From: Branchiostoma floridae
Taxonomy: Eukaryota > Chordata > Leptocardii > Amphioxiformes > Branchiostomatidae
Direction of reading: 5' to 3'
Assembly (NCBI RefSeq): GCF_000003815.2
Contig: NC_049990.1
Location: 4,527,803-4,591,802 of the forward strand
DNA: 64,000 bases
This document shows, piece by piece, positions 13,301-28,300 of the stretch. Both the position numbers and the translations under genes were made by a program. The notes below the pieces were generated by a model. It saw nothing but the letters and a program-made list of their open reading frames with translations. It was not told where the DNA came from and ran no database searches. Position 1 is the stretch's first letter; every line of letters starts with the position of its first letter.

Positions 13301-16300
13301 ACATGTATGTCAGGTGTAGGCTTCTTGATCTGCCCTTATCCTGAATGAACCATAATTTTTCTATTGCTATAATGACACTGGTTGCAGCTCCAATAGACCA
13401 AATCTAAGCAGATCTAATAAAACATCAGAATACAAAGAACAAAAGCGTCCCTACCAGGCTGTGTAGTGAGGTCCAGGGTCCTCTTCTTGGTGCTAAGCAC
13501 CCTGGGATTGAGGCGGGGCATGACATTAGGCCTGTCCATCAGCCACTCCAGCAGGTTCATGGAGTTGGTCAGCTCACTCTGGCAGAGAAAAAAAAACATT
13601 TTTCCACGTCTTTAAAACTGAACATGGACTTGAGTTGGTGGGGACGTAATTTTGTGGTAGGAAGAAAATGAGAGTATTTGCAGTCACTGTGGTTTTATGT
13701 TCCCTACAAAAACCTTGAAAATAAAACTGAAGCAGAAATTTCAAGAACTACACTTGTCTAGGTATTGATAGATGTAAAGATAGGCCATAGTATATCCAAT
13801 ATATTTTATGAAATTAAAACTCAAGGGTCTACAGGTTTAAGGTCCCTATTATAAAATAGCAAAGAGTTGAAGCTAGTGCTTTCTTCCAATAGGCACAGTA
13901 TCAAATCAAATCAAAATTGGAATGAAAGGGGCAGGGCACTACTTTGAGAGAGGTGGAAATTCTAGCCAAGACAAACTAACAGTCTGTCTCCTTACCATGT
14001 ACACAGCCCGCTGTAGTTCGGGGGTGATGCCCAGGATCTTACTGACCACAGACTCCTCAAAGTTCTCAGGAGAAATCTGCAGAAATTATGAGTCAACCAT
14101 TAGATGAGACTCACAAGGTAAAATGAAAAAGGCATTTCTCATGTTCACTTAGTGTACTTGACTTGTACATCTTTAAGATTAAAAAAAAAGGTGCAAAAAA
14201 TTTTATTGACCAACAATTGCATAGGGTACAATGTATGGCAACCAATAACAACTACTAGCTAATATAGACAATGGTACTACAAGGCCACATACAGAACAAT
14301 AAAATATTATCAATAACAGCAGTCATGTATAAGTGATCTATTCTCACATTTGGAATAAAGTATAAAAAAATTGACCTACATAGGTGGATATATATCTCAA
14401 GGAAAGATATCAAATAGATTTTCAGTTGTAAAACTATTGAAACTAAACTACTGAAACTAAACTAAAAGAACAGCTGTTAAAAGAAATGCATCCTGACCTC
14501 TTCCTCTGTGAAGGGCACCCCATTCATCAGCACCTGTGGCAGTGGACCCAGTCCTGTCCTCTGGTAGAACTGTCGTCCTGCCTAAACAACAAACAAACAA
14601 ATAAATAAACAAACATATCTAATGTCAGCTAAAACACAAACCTATGATATTTGGATCGATGAAACTTGAATTCAATCCAATTCAATATGAGGATGTGGCT
14701 AGTGTTTTTTATAGATATGCAATCACAACAGAATGGATAAACTACACATTCAATCCCTGTCCTTGGTGCTGAATACACCATCCATACACTGCACATTTAT
14801 CAATACTCTATATTAACTTCGATATTAACTCTAACAACTTCATGGCCTATATACAATTGAAGCAATCTAATAGTTCCTGCATTCCAGCCAACTTATAGTG
14901 TTGCAGATACATGAATATTATACAATGTACATGTACATGCGCTGAAAAAGTAGCATGTAAAATGTATGTGCCCAAAAGTCATGTGGAAAGCTATAACTTG
15001 TACTCACCCTTCTCTTGTCATCATAGTCAGTGTCAGCAGCGATGACATCAGCGATATCGTCTCCAGGGTACTTCCTGCGGAACTTCTCCTTGATGTGGTC
15101 CATCTCCAGCAGACTGTCCTTGTTTCTGGCCAGGCTGTAAACCTGAAACATCCACAAATGTTCATAAGTCCCATTTAACCATAAGTCCCAGTTAACCATA
15201 CGTCCCTGTTAACCATACCTACTAGAAGCTAATGAGAAGGCCTTGGCCTGGCTGCAGTACTGGCATGGAACGATATGATGATGATAGGTCACATTTTAGC
15301 TCATTGCAAAGTTTTTTCTTCCCAAAATGCTCTTGTTTCTAACAGACTGTCCTTGTTTCTTCTGGCCAGACTATAAAGCTAGGAAGTCCACAAAATTTAT
15401 GTTATAACCTACCATTTAACCATTCTAGCTCACTGCAAGAATTTTTTCTACACAAAATGCTGTTGTTTCTAACAGACTGTCATTATTTCTGGCCAGGCTG
15501 TAAACCTGGAAAATTCCACAAATAACCATAGAGAATCCAAATTGAACCTCTCACCAATGAAAAACTGTAATCTGTTAACCTAAATAGCAAAACTCCTTAA
15601 TGTGCCAAACACAATCCTTAATTGCATGGGATCTAAGAAATAAGATTCACCATCACCAGTGCTACCAGCAAGATCTATTAGGTTTTATTTTTATGAAAAC
15701 AACAGCAAAAATCTGACTGGACTGGTTCACATTCCAAGGTTTGAAATCATCAATGGGCTATATATTTGACTCAAATGCAGATGACCACTGAACCAATGGC
15801 ATCACCTAAATATGATCTGTACTTACAGAGTTGAGCCATAGGAAGGCCTTGTCGCTGCCCTGGTCCTGCTGGATGAAGTTGTAAGCCCTGATCAGGGCTA
15901 CGCCCACATCGTCCTGTCCTTCCACATCCTTATCATCATTCACCACAAACACAAGGCCAATCCTACAGGAGAGAATTAAAGTTACTGATATAGGGAAATA
16001 AAAACAAAAGAGATGAATCCAAAAATATAGAACAATGGATGTGTTATGTCAGGTTCAAAACACAGCTTGATGAGCAGTTTGAGAGGCTTTGAAAATTTGG
16101 TTTCTTGATAAGTTATCCATATTTCACCTTAAAGAAAATGATTGAAACTGAACAATTTTATGTGAAAAAGACCTCAGAGATAACATATACTAAGGAACGG
16201 TTGAGGATTAACTTTGATTCAGGTCCAACTCTGTAAGAGTATAAAAAAAAGGATATATATCCTGTAGAACAGATCAGCCAGCTTCATTAGCTGATACGAG

Positions 16301-19300
16301 ACAGCTGCCTTCTACACTGTCACAACAGTATGATACAACAAATCCTGGAATCATTACCTGACTGGAGCCTGGTTCCTGTAGAACAGGTCAGCCAGCTTCA
16401 CCAGTTCTCCTGCCTCCTTCTGCAGAGGGTCCAGGAAAAACACCTGGACAAAAACAGGAAGAGCAACACAAGTTGGAAATGTATAGTATTGGGTCAATTA
16501 ATGCTTTGCTGATGATTCCATTGGACACTAAGCTTGCTTTACAAATCAAAGGAGTGTCCTTATCTTTTATTCTTGTTTTGGCACTTCTTTTGCAATTGAC
16601 TCACAAGTTCTAACTGGTGATAAGATATTGAAGAGAGCAAGATTTTTACAGCCCATGTCACACATAGCTGACCATGGCCTCCCAACTTTCTCCAGACCAT
16701 GGTTGGGAGTTAGTCATAAGCAAGGGCATCTGTCGTTGGGAGTTGTTTTGCAAGGTTGCCTACTAATCCTCTACAGTTACCTGTAGCAGCCAACTTCCGG
16801 TATGAAATATAAAAAATGAAGTCAGGAAGACATCTTGTGCTTGGCTGATCAGGGGAGCAAACTGAAACTAGAATAGTCAAGTCTAGGGAAGGTCCTGAAT
16901 TTGTCACAGGATTCTAAAGAGGGAACAAGCCAACAACTGTAATATATGTCAACCATAAAAACAGCTTTGTGTACAGATTAATCTGTAAGTTTGCAGATTG
17001 TCCCCACTCACCATGTGGTACATGTTCTTGCGTATGTGCCTGAGCATGCCCGGGAACATGGGCCTCAGTAACTCCTGCAGGTTGGACGGCCAGCTCTTGT
17101 ACTGGTAGTCTTTCTCAAGGTCATTGATCCACTACAAAAATTGAGAAATTCAAGGTCATTATCAGACTGAGAAGCTTGGTGTATACTTGGTGACATTTTT
17201 AGCCAGTTACAACAAGCAAGACCGTCCTTTTACCACAATACAAATTAAGAGTTTAAGCCATCACATATTTTGTAGATTCTTCTTGAAGATTACTCCTCAA
17301 AAGTATCATACTAACTCAGTGTGTATCAAGTCCAAATCCTAAAATAAACAAGTTGAACATGATCACTTTACAATTTTGCAGTTCAATTCTACACAGCTTT
17401 TGCACCACATGGTCACACTGCTTGGGTAAGCTTTCTGTCTTGTCAATGTTAACAGTGCCAAATTTTCCCTATGTTTTAAAGGCGGAAAGGTTTCCTTTTC
17501 ACTGTCATACAAATCTGCCCACTCACATGTACAGCATGGTCCCTGATGTCTATGGCGTAGTTATCCACTTCTGAATCAACAGGCAGGTACAACAGCGACT
17601 TCAGGTCGTCTTCCTGGAATACATGAATAAGAGTCGCCGTCTTAATTCAACATCAGAATTGGTCAAACAGATGCAGGGCTGTCTCCAGGACCCATCCTTC
17701 CATCGTTGGACGGAAATTTGCATGTTGGGATGGAAAATAATTTTATGCCATCCTTCCCAAAAGTAAAATGAACCTGTTGAAAATGTACTTTCATAAGCTT
17801 GAAATGACTTATTCAACCAGGAAAATCAACAACATTGGCTCCCAACAATGAGTGGGACGTCAAGAAAGTTTAAGCTGGGGACAGTCCCTAACAGGTGACA
17901 AAATATGTTTAAAAGAATATTAAGAAAATCTTGTCTGTCATATTTTGCGTAGCAGGTGTTCTACTTACCCTGATCCCTAGTGACCACAGTCCCTCCATCA
18001 GCTTTACCTCGTTCTTGATGGTGTCTAAGAGTCTTTGGAAGAAATATGAAGATTTTGTTACAACATACTGTAGCAACACTGTTGTGATACACTGTATGTA
18101 TGTAGATAATGAAATACTTTGTTACAACGGGCGCTGTCTACCTAGTCCATGAACGTTAATGAAGGTTTGACAGCTAGGTAACAAGATATGCAAAATAGCT
18201 CTCGATCAGGTAGCAACTGGATATGATTTTGGATTTAGTCCCTGTAGTTTTCAGCTTTGTAACCTTGCCCTACAAATGTAAATGGGTATCCCTCGATATA
18301 CAGTCAAACCATAAACTAGTAAATCAAACTGAAATGATAACAGGAAAACTCACAGGAAAGGATCCACAATGTCCAGGTCCACATGTAGCCCATTGATCAG
18401 CAGAGCTGATTCACCAGCACCCATGTCTAGGGTTTCTGAAAACACCTGAAATATTCGGCAGAAGAAATATATAAATATATCATTTATTTGCAATTTCCAT
18501 TTGTAATCCTGTGAATATCATTGTATCTCTTGGCTAGATGAGCTTAATTGAGGGGTAGCCTGCTTAAGAATTTCATCTGACTGGTCAGAGAGATTGTTCT
18601 TTTTGAGAGGAAGGGGAGGGGTGTTCAGTATAATGGGAGGATGTATTTAAGGACAGAGAGGGTTAAAATGGAATTATTTCATCTTTCCATAACCAAGCAA
18701 CATCTAGGGCTCACCTTCTGGTTGTCTTGTATTTCCTTCCTGACTTCATCTTGGACTTGTGTTCTTACAAGGGACCTGGGGACGGAAGAAAAAATTGATG
18801 GCAATGTATGATCTCATTATCAAGAATATCCGTTTACAATCACCACTAGTACTAATGATTCTAATTTTCAACGAAACATATAGAGTTGTACAGGGAGACA
18901 TTTTCACTGCACCTGGCCTGTGTGGGGAAGTTCTGACTGACGTCTCTCATCACTCGCAATGCATCCTGGGGAGATGAAGAAACAATCCGCTGGGCGGCCT
19001 GGAAACTCAGGTCCTGAATCTGCCAGACCTTGAGAGGAGCCATCTCGTTGGTGCTCTCGATCAGGTAGGAACGGAACGTCTTTAGCTTCTCTTTCAAGTC
19101 TGGATACAGTTGTCTGCAAGGTCAAGTACAGAAACCGAACTGTTAGCGATCCTCCTTTTGGGTCATGAGCTTGGGGGATTCCATGAACTACATGTACAGG
19201 TATCAAAAAATGAAACCTGTTGTTATCAAATAATGTTTATGGACATGTTGTGACAGGTGTAATATAGCAAGCAGACACAACATGCTTTTTATGCCAAATG

Positions 19301-22300
19301 GTGGTTATACAGTAATCTCCAAGCAGATCCTACGGTAGCATAAGATAGTATCAAAAGCTGGCAGAGGAGTGAAGCCGGCGTAGGAGTGTGTATGCGACCG
19401 GTGCCTATTTGACCCCCTTTGGCCGGCTTTTTTTCTTGGCCAGCTTTGATCTTATGGCACCATAGGGTCTGCTTGGAGATTAGTTATACAGGCTATTCAG
19501 ATTAAGTTTGTACACAAAGGTTGGTAGATAACTGATGCTATGTGGTTCATATGTCTTATTTTGTTCTTGTAGATTTCAAAGTTGTTTAGGTCTTCCTAAC
19601 TCACCTGAGTTTCTTAAAGATGAATCCTTCCACCTCATCTTCACCCTCCACCTCCACTTCCACACCTGGTGCATCACCTGGGAATTATAAAAACTTGTTA
19701 AAAACCAAAGATGGGAGAAATATGTATACTACATTATACATATCATTTTTAGGGGGCCAAAATCTGATCAGAAAGTTTCTAAAACACTGAACTTAAGTTA
19801 TCTGAATACAGAGTAAGATTATGTGGACATACATGTGTTACGTTCTCGTTGTTGTGACAGAAGAGTTGTTAATCCAATTGTACACTGTCATGTGTGCTCA
19901 GTGCTCTGAGTCAGGAGCCAAAGAGATGGAACTGGAGACTTACATGTATGTTACTTAGCTTAAGTATTGGCTGAGCTTTTAGTATTCAAAGTACTATGTC
20001 TGGTACCTTTGCAGTTATTGTGAGGGGTGCTGTCTTAGCTATTTTACTGGCAGTACAACTGTATTTACCTTGCACTTTGCTGTCGTCCACAGCCTTGTAC
20101 TCAGTACTCTTGATGGCCAGCTCCACTCCATAGCCAGACAGACGCACCTTCCTGTCTGGTCGCACCTGGACAAAATGGAAATGTTATTTCAATGTACCAA
20201 GTATGTCTTGTAAAAAGATAATTATTACAAATTGCATTCAACATATAAACTCTAAGAGCTAGACTTACAGAATGTCACAGTCTATTTTTCCACCAATACA
20301 ATGTAATTTGAGAGGTTTTGACAATATTTTTACATCAAAATAGTACTTTTTCTGTATCTGTATCTGTATCTGTATCTATATAGCCGGTATAACTGCCGCT
20401 CGGCGTAACACACCATCTTTGCAGGCACGCGGCGCAGCAGCAGCCGGCTATATTACACCGAACGACTTTTTGTTGTCTCTCTCAGCCCATATCAATAATT
20501 ATTTGTCAGTGCATTCATGTTTAATTTGAAACAGAGAAGACAAAAAACTGGTTACATAATCTTGCAATGTTTGGGACATTTTCAAAACTTAAAAATAATT
20601 CCAAATAGTGAGAATAAGGAACTCAGCCTTAGAAACAGACCTTGATGTAGTGCCTTAAGACATAGTTGATGTCTCCCCTGTCCGCCATGTCCCTTAGGAC
20701 AGTGTGGAAGTCCTTGAAGGCCTGCGTGCCCAGCTCTGCGTACAGGATAACTACAGGGACATCAGGTGAGGTGCCTGGGTACTGGTGGTCTACCTTGTAC
20801 AGGTATGGTCTTTGTCTGGGAGGGGGAGGAAGGTAATTACCAAATCTGTTGTAAAAAAAATTCTGTAAATATATTTCAACTTGAAAGGATAACTAACAGT
20901 AGGTTTTGAAAAGGACATCCTTTAAGAGACTTAGAGATACATGTACATTTGTACTTCTAACATACCCGGTAGTCACTGTAATCATTTTTACAATTCAAGG
21001 GTACAATGTTGGAACTCACTATTTTTACAGCCATTTGACTGATACAATATTTGTTAGAAAGGCATGCTGCTCATGTAATGCTATTTTCAATTTGGTCATA
21101 ACACATGTATGTAGTCATAGATATGTTTGACTGTTGGAAGACCTCCTTTCAAGATCTTAAGTAAGAACTCTAGAAATCTGCATTTTTGCAAGTGGTACAT
21201 GTAAATATCAGGTCTCTCTTGAAAATTGATTGACTTCAACTGTAGGGCAACCCTTTAGATTTATTAATAAATGGAGAAAAAAAGGTATTTTTGCAACTGA
21301 CCTTCCAGAGGCAGTGTCCACCATACCCTGAACCCTGCTGGGGTCACAGGTCATCTGGTTGTGCACGTCCACAAATGCAGGGCAGTCTGGGATAGATGGC
21401 AGGTCATCAACCAACTGTCGTAGGAAAAGGTAGGAAGGAAAGTAATATTGTAAATGAAGGTACATTATAACATTGCTTTAAAAACTTAAATGGTTCACCT
21501 TGATACAAGATAACTGCTTAACCTTCCTCTTTGACTAGCCTGACTAAAATCGAGCTCCTAGTGGCCGGCTGTGCAGTTGCTACTAGGGTACCAGTACAAA
21601 AAATTCAGGTCCAGGTCCGGTTCAGGTCCAAAGGATCAGGTCCAGGTCCGGACCTGAACCTGGAACTGATTCAGTATGACTCATACCAATGGCCCATTTC
21701 ACTACAAAGAAATCTGTTTGGTGGAGTATTAGACTCACACTGGCATTTTAAAATCCTATAATACTAACTGCACCTGTACAATTGACTGTAAAACTTGGTA
21801 GAAATGACTATAAACTATACTCTATTTCACTCTTGTTAGTTTCTTCCACTTGCAAGCACCAAAATGTGTGAATGCCTGATCAAATAATCTGTTAATTTCC
21901 TAATAGACCCAACATCCGGTCTACCTAATTTTTTCAGGTCCGTTTTTTCTGGACCGGTCCAATGAGAAAAAATGGGTTTGTACCGGTACAGCGTACTAGT
22001 ACCCAGCCCTAGTTGCTACCACCTAGGTTCCAGCCAGCAAGAGATTGTGTAAACAGTGTAATGTTCCTTATACAACATATACTTACATGAGCGAACATCT
22101 CCACAGTAGGAGAGTGGGCCCGCAGAGCCAGCGTGAAGCGCAGAACTTTGACCTGTGCCTCGGACAGGACTCCATGGGTCAGCTTCTGGATGTAGTGGTG
22201 GTACGAGTGGTCCGATTCTGAGGGACAAAAATTTTGAAATTAATATTTGTTTTAATTGACATAGCAGAAAAAAGTTACTGTAATCTAAACTCAATATTTT

Positions 22301-25300
22301 CTTATCAAAGTTTGATTGTAATACGTTTGTATTTGCATGAAAGCTCATCTCATAAAACTCATAAAAGTAATAAAATTCATGAATGTGACAAAGCTAGATA
22401 TTGGAATTACAGGAAACAACACATGTCACTTTATTACAGCAAAACTAGCTAGATTTTTTGCCACACTTTTAATCAACATTGCATATTTTTTCTGCTATTT
22501 TACAGAGTGAGTATAGTAAAAGTTTCCTTACGTGATGTAATCTTTTCTGGGTCAGCGTCTGCGACTTTGTTGGCAAAACTCCAGAATGCATCATTGCTCT
22601 CCTGAGCAAGGAACTCACTGAAAGAAAAAAAAGAGTTAGAAAGGCTATTAGTACAACATCCAGGCACTTTTCATCTTATTTCATCAAAATATATATATAT
22701 AGCAAATCAACTTTCTATTCAGCCCATCAAACTGTATCTATTACTGTAAATGCAGAAATGTTCGCGGTGGATTAATATTCGCGGTTTTCGCGGCGGCCGC
22801 TTCACCGCGAATTTAAAACCACCGCGAACATTTTTCCATAAAGGTAAGTGACTACAGTGCATGGTGCTACCGCGAAATTAAAACCACTGCGAAAAGTCCA
22901 TTTTCCCGCTACCGCGAAATTAAATCCCCGCGAACTTAAATGCATTTACAGTATATAAAATTGTGAAGAGTTCAAAAGTTTCAGAAACACAAATTGAATA
23001 GCTTTAGAGTTTCTTTTTTTTCACAATCAACAATCCACAAACAACCATGACTGCCAGCCACATTTTTCAGGTGCTGAAAGTTGAGGCCTTCAGGGCCAGG
23101 TAAGCTGCCTTGCCTTAGCCCTCACAGCTCCCCTCCTCAGTGATTAGTCCCCCAAGCAGACCCTACGGTGCCTTAGAGATAGCATCAAAGCTGGCCAAGG
23201 AGTATAGCCGGCCAAAGGGAGTCAAACAGGCACTGGTTCCCGGCTATACTCCTTGGACAGCTTTGATGCTATCTTATGCCACACTGTAGGATCTGCTTGG
23301 AGATTAATCATTACTCAGCGATACCCCAGTTGGGGTGGTTCGAGGGTACCTCGAAGAAGAAGAGACGAAGAAACTTTGACCCACCTGGCTTCCAGCAACA
23401 ATGGAGTGTCCCTCCATTTAGCATCTAGTGTGGCCACAATAGACTTGGACTTGGCTTCTGCTGTAAGAATGACCCCTGATAGAACTGTCACCAGGACAAA
23501 CAACATGCTGTGGTATCCTAGTTTTGTGGTATTCTGTAGGACAAAAAAAAAGAAAAATAAAGAAAAAATGACATTTTGGGAGTTGTTAGCTTAATGCAAT
23601 TCTTTAATGTATTACCATATGCTACAGACTGTAACATAAACTCTAATAATTCTGCTAGGTACCTTAAGACCGCTGCTAAGGAAGGTTGATTAACTAAAGA
23701 TCTACAAATGCAATGAGCAATACCAAATGTATGCAAACTTCAGGGGTGCAATATATTTTAGAAGATATATTTAATTGGCCCTCTAAGGATACTGAAAGAA
23801 TTGGCATTTAAGCTACAATTTATAGACTAATGCACGAAATAACAAAGATTTATAAATCACAGATGTCAAACAAACTTCAACTCCCTGCATGCATGATTTG
23901 TAGGTGGCATTGCTTGGCAAAAGTGTAGAGCTAACACACACCATAACATATGCACTATTAACAGGTGTCATATTGCACACAGACAAGTGGTTAGAACTGA
24001 GAGGATCCTGAGAAAAGGGAATGTTGTAACAGCTGGGCTGAGGAAGGCCAGAAACTATATATTCTAGGTCAATTTGGTAACTATGGTTAAACTTTTGTCA
24101 TCCAAAGCAAGCACGCAAGTTTTCATCTCATTATAGCGACTTATACTAATGACATCATACCGTAAAACAAAAATATGTGCAACGGTAAAATCGAATGTTT
24201 AGGTTGGACATTTATTTTGGACTTGGCCGAACGCAATTATCTCCAGCGATACGGGTAATACGTTTATCTATACGTCGTTTTCCTACGCAAAATTCATGCT
24301 AACTCATTGATCAATTCCGGCAACGGGCACTCATTGATCAAAGAGCAATTTTAACCCAAACGTTTGACATTTACTTTGAATTTTTGGGGGGAGGGGGACG
24401 CGAATCCGGAAGTCAATAATACAACATGGCAGACGCGTGTCGAGCTGTTGGACGCCCGTTTGAGGCACTTGACATGGTCACGTAAAAAAAAGATTAAAAA
24501 ATTGCGGTGGGCTAAATCAGGCTGTCAAAGGTGTCCCCGTAATCCCCACGAGTTGTTCTATCTGCCTTGTGAATCTCAAGCGATGGACTTTTACGAGAAA
24601 GTATATATTTGATGTCAAAGTTGACCGATTTTCGACAGCTTTTTCCTATGGTTTCGCCATTGTTTTCAAGCCGAAATACGCACCGTATGGGGGTTTCGGG
24701 GTGTCCGCTTAGTGGGCGAGGTTCAACTGTTTCCGGGTCACGCTATACCGTTGCGGCAGTCACTCGGGACCTCACTCGGTAGTGTACACAAGTACTTTTG
24801 ATGGTGCTGTCAGCGTTTTATCATGTTACGAAGTAATATTGAAATGTCTTTGAAGTATAAGACAGCACTATGATCTGTAAGGTGTTATTCCAATAGGTTG
24901 CGTCGTGGGTAAAGTGAACTGTAGGTAACGTTACCCGACGAAGGCTTTTTACATCTGACTGTTAACTGTTGAAGATATTAAATACATTGCTCGCGCCTGA
25001 CTGAAGGATTAACTAAGATTAGAACAGTATATAGCTAATTAATAGAGAAAAACGTGTTCAGAAGAGAAACTGCCAATTTGAATGACACAAAAATTAGCGC
25101 CGTAAGAATTGTAACGTTATATAGCTAACTTGTAGCGGAAAACGTGTTCAGAAGACAAACTGTGTCAATTTGAATGACACATCTAAAGGACCGTTGTGCG
25201 CTGCATTAAGTGTATATAGCTAACTAATAGCGAAAAACGTGTTCAGAAGAGAAACTGTGTCAATTTGAATGACAGACTTACAGAACAGTAAGAACTATAA

Positions 25301-28300
25301 CGTTATGTAGCTACATGTAATAGCGCAAAACGTGTTCAGAAGACAAACTGTGTCAATTTGAATGACACACTTGCAGATAGCGCAATAAGAACTGTACATA
25401 GGTAACTCATAGCGGAAAAAGCGTTCAGGAGACAAACTGTGTCAATTTGAATGACACACTTACAGGTAGCGCAATAAGAAATGTATATAGCTAACTCATA
25501 GCGAAGTGTAACGTGATCAGAAGACAAACTGTGTCAATTTGAATGACACACTTGCAGATAGCGCAATAAGAACTGTATATAGCAAACTAATAGCGGAAAA
25601 GTGTTCAGGAGACAAACTGTGTCAATTTGAATGACACACTTAAAGGTAGCGCAATAAGAAATGTATATAGCAAACTAATAGCGGAAAAAGTGTTCAGGAG
25701 ACAAACTGTGTCAATTTGAACGACAAACTTGCAGATAGCGCTATAAGAACTGTATATAGCAAACTAATAGCGGAAAAAGTGTTCAGAAGACAAACTGTGT
25801 CAATTTGAATGACACACTTGCAGATAGCGCAATAAGAAATGTACATAGCTAACTCTTAGCGAAGTGTAACGTGATCAGAAGACAAACTGTGTCAATTTGA
25901 ATGACACACTTGCAGATAGCGCAATAAGAACTGTATATAGCAAACTAATAGCGGAAAAGGTGTTCAGGAGACAAACTGTGTCAATTTGAATGACACACTT
26001 GCAGATAGCGCAATAAGAACTGTATATATAGCAAACTAATAGCGGAAAAAGTGTTCAGGAGACAAACCTTGTCAATTTGAATGACACACTTACAGGTAGT
26101 GCAATAAGAACTGTATATAGCAAACTAATAGCGGAAAAAGTGTTCAGGAGACAAACTGTGTCAATTTGAATGACACCCTTGCAGATAGCGCAAGAAGAAC
26201 TGTATATAGCAAACTAATAGCGGAAAAAGTGTTCAGAAGACAAACTGTGTCAATTTGAATGACACACTTACAGATAGCGCAAGAAGAAATATATATAGCT
26301 AACTCATAGCGAAGTGTAACGTGATCAGAAGACAAACTGTGTCAATTTGAATGACACACTTGCAGATAGCGCAATAAGAACTGTATATAGCAACTTAATA
26401 GCGGAAAAGTGTTCAGAAGACAAACTGTGTCAATTTGAATGACACACTTGCAGATAGCGCATAAGAAATGTACATAGCTAACTCATAGCGAAGTGTAACG
26501 TGTTCAGAAGACAAACAGTGTCAATTTGAATGACACACTTGCAGATAGCGCAATAAGAACTGTATATAGCAAACTAATAGCGGAAAAAGTGTTCAGGAGA
26601 CAAACTGTGTCAATTTGAATGACACACTTGCAGATAGCGCAATAAGAACTGTATATAGCAAACTAATAGCGGAAAAAGTGTTCAGGAGACAAACTGTCAA
26701 TTTGAATGACACACAGGTAGCGCAATAAGAAATGTATATAGCTAACTCATGGCGAAGTGTAACATGTTCAGAAGACAAACTGTGTCAATTTGAATGACAC
26801 ACTTGCAGATAGCGCAATAAGAAATGTACATAGCTAACTCATAGCGAAGTGTAGTGTTCAGAAGACAAACTGTGTCAATTTGAATGACACACTTGCAGAT
26901 AGCGCAATAAGAACTGTACATAGCTAACTCATAGCGGAAAAAGCGTTCAGGAGACAAACTGTGTCAATTTGAATGACACACTTGCAGATAGCGCAATAGG
27001 AAATGTACATAGCTAACTCATAGCGGAAAAAGCGTTCAGGAGACAAACTGTGTCAATTTGAATGACACACTTGCAGATAGCGCAATAAGAACTGTATATA
27101 GCAAACTAATAGCGGAAAAGTGTTCAGAAGACAAACTGTGTCAATTTGAATGACACACTTACAGATAGCGCAATAAGAAATGTACATAGCGAACTCATAG
27201 CGGAAAAAGCGTTCAGGAGACAAACTGTGTCCATTTGAATGACACACTTGCAGATAGCGCAATAAGAACTGTATATAGCAAACTAATAGCGGAAAAGTGT
27301 TCAGAAGACAAACTGTGTCAATTTGAATGACACACTTACAGATAGCGCAATAAGAACTGTACATAGCTAACTCATAGCGAAGTGTAACGCGTTCAGTTGA
27401 CAAACTGTGTCAATTTGAATGACACACTTGCAGATAGCGCAATAAGAACTGTATATAGCAAACTAATAGCGGAAAAAGTGTTCAGGAGACAAAGTGTGTC
27501 AATTTGAATGACACATTTATAGAACAGCGATGTATGTAAGAACTGTATATATCAAACTTAAAGCAAAAAACGTGTTCAGAAGACTACCTGTGTCAATATG
27601 ACACATTATAGAACAAAGCTGTTAGAACTGTATATAGCAAACTAATAGCGAAAAACGTGTTCAGGGGACAAACTGAGTCAATTTGAATGGTACACTTGCA
27701 GAATAGCGCCGTAAGAACTGTATATACATGTAGCTAGCTTAAAGCAGAAAGCGTGTTCAAGAGACAAACTGTGTCAATTTTAATGACACACTTACAGAAT
27801 AGCGCCAAAAAACTGTATATAGCTAACTTAAAGCATAAAGTGAGTTCAGAAGACTACCTGTGTCGATTTGAATGACACACCTATAGAATAAGCACTGTTA
27901 CAACATGTATATATATTTAACTAACAGCGCAACGTGTTCAAGAGACAAACTGTGTCAATTTGAATGACACATTATAGAACAGTGCTGTAAGAACTTTATA
28001 TAGCAAACTAATAGCAAAAAACGTGTTCAGGAGACAAGCTGTGTCAATTTGAATGACACACTTACAGAATAGCGCCGTTAAAACAGTATATAACTAACTT
28101 AAAGTGAAAAGTGTATTCAGTAGACTACCTGTGTCAATTTGAATGACAGATTTATAGAAAAGTGCTGTAAGAACTGTATATAGCGGAAAACGTGTTCAGG
28201 GGACAAACTGTGTCAATTTGCATGACATACTCACATCATAGCGCCGTAAAAACAGTACATAGCTAAACAATTAAAAAAAACGTGTTTAGGATACAAAATG

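Noticed and set aside
25336-27403. Several 60-116 residue open frames in the array (repeating [12 protein letters not shown])
   Set aside because: They arise because repeat units lack stops in one frame; they follow the repeats and have no independent coding signal.
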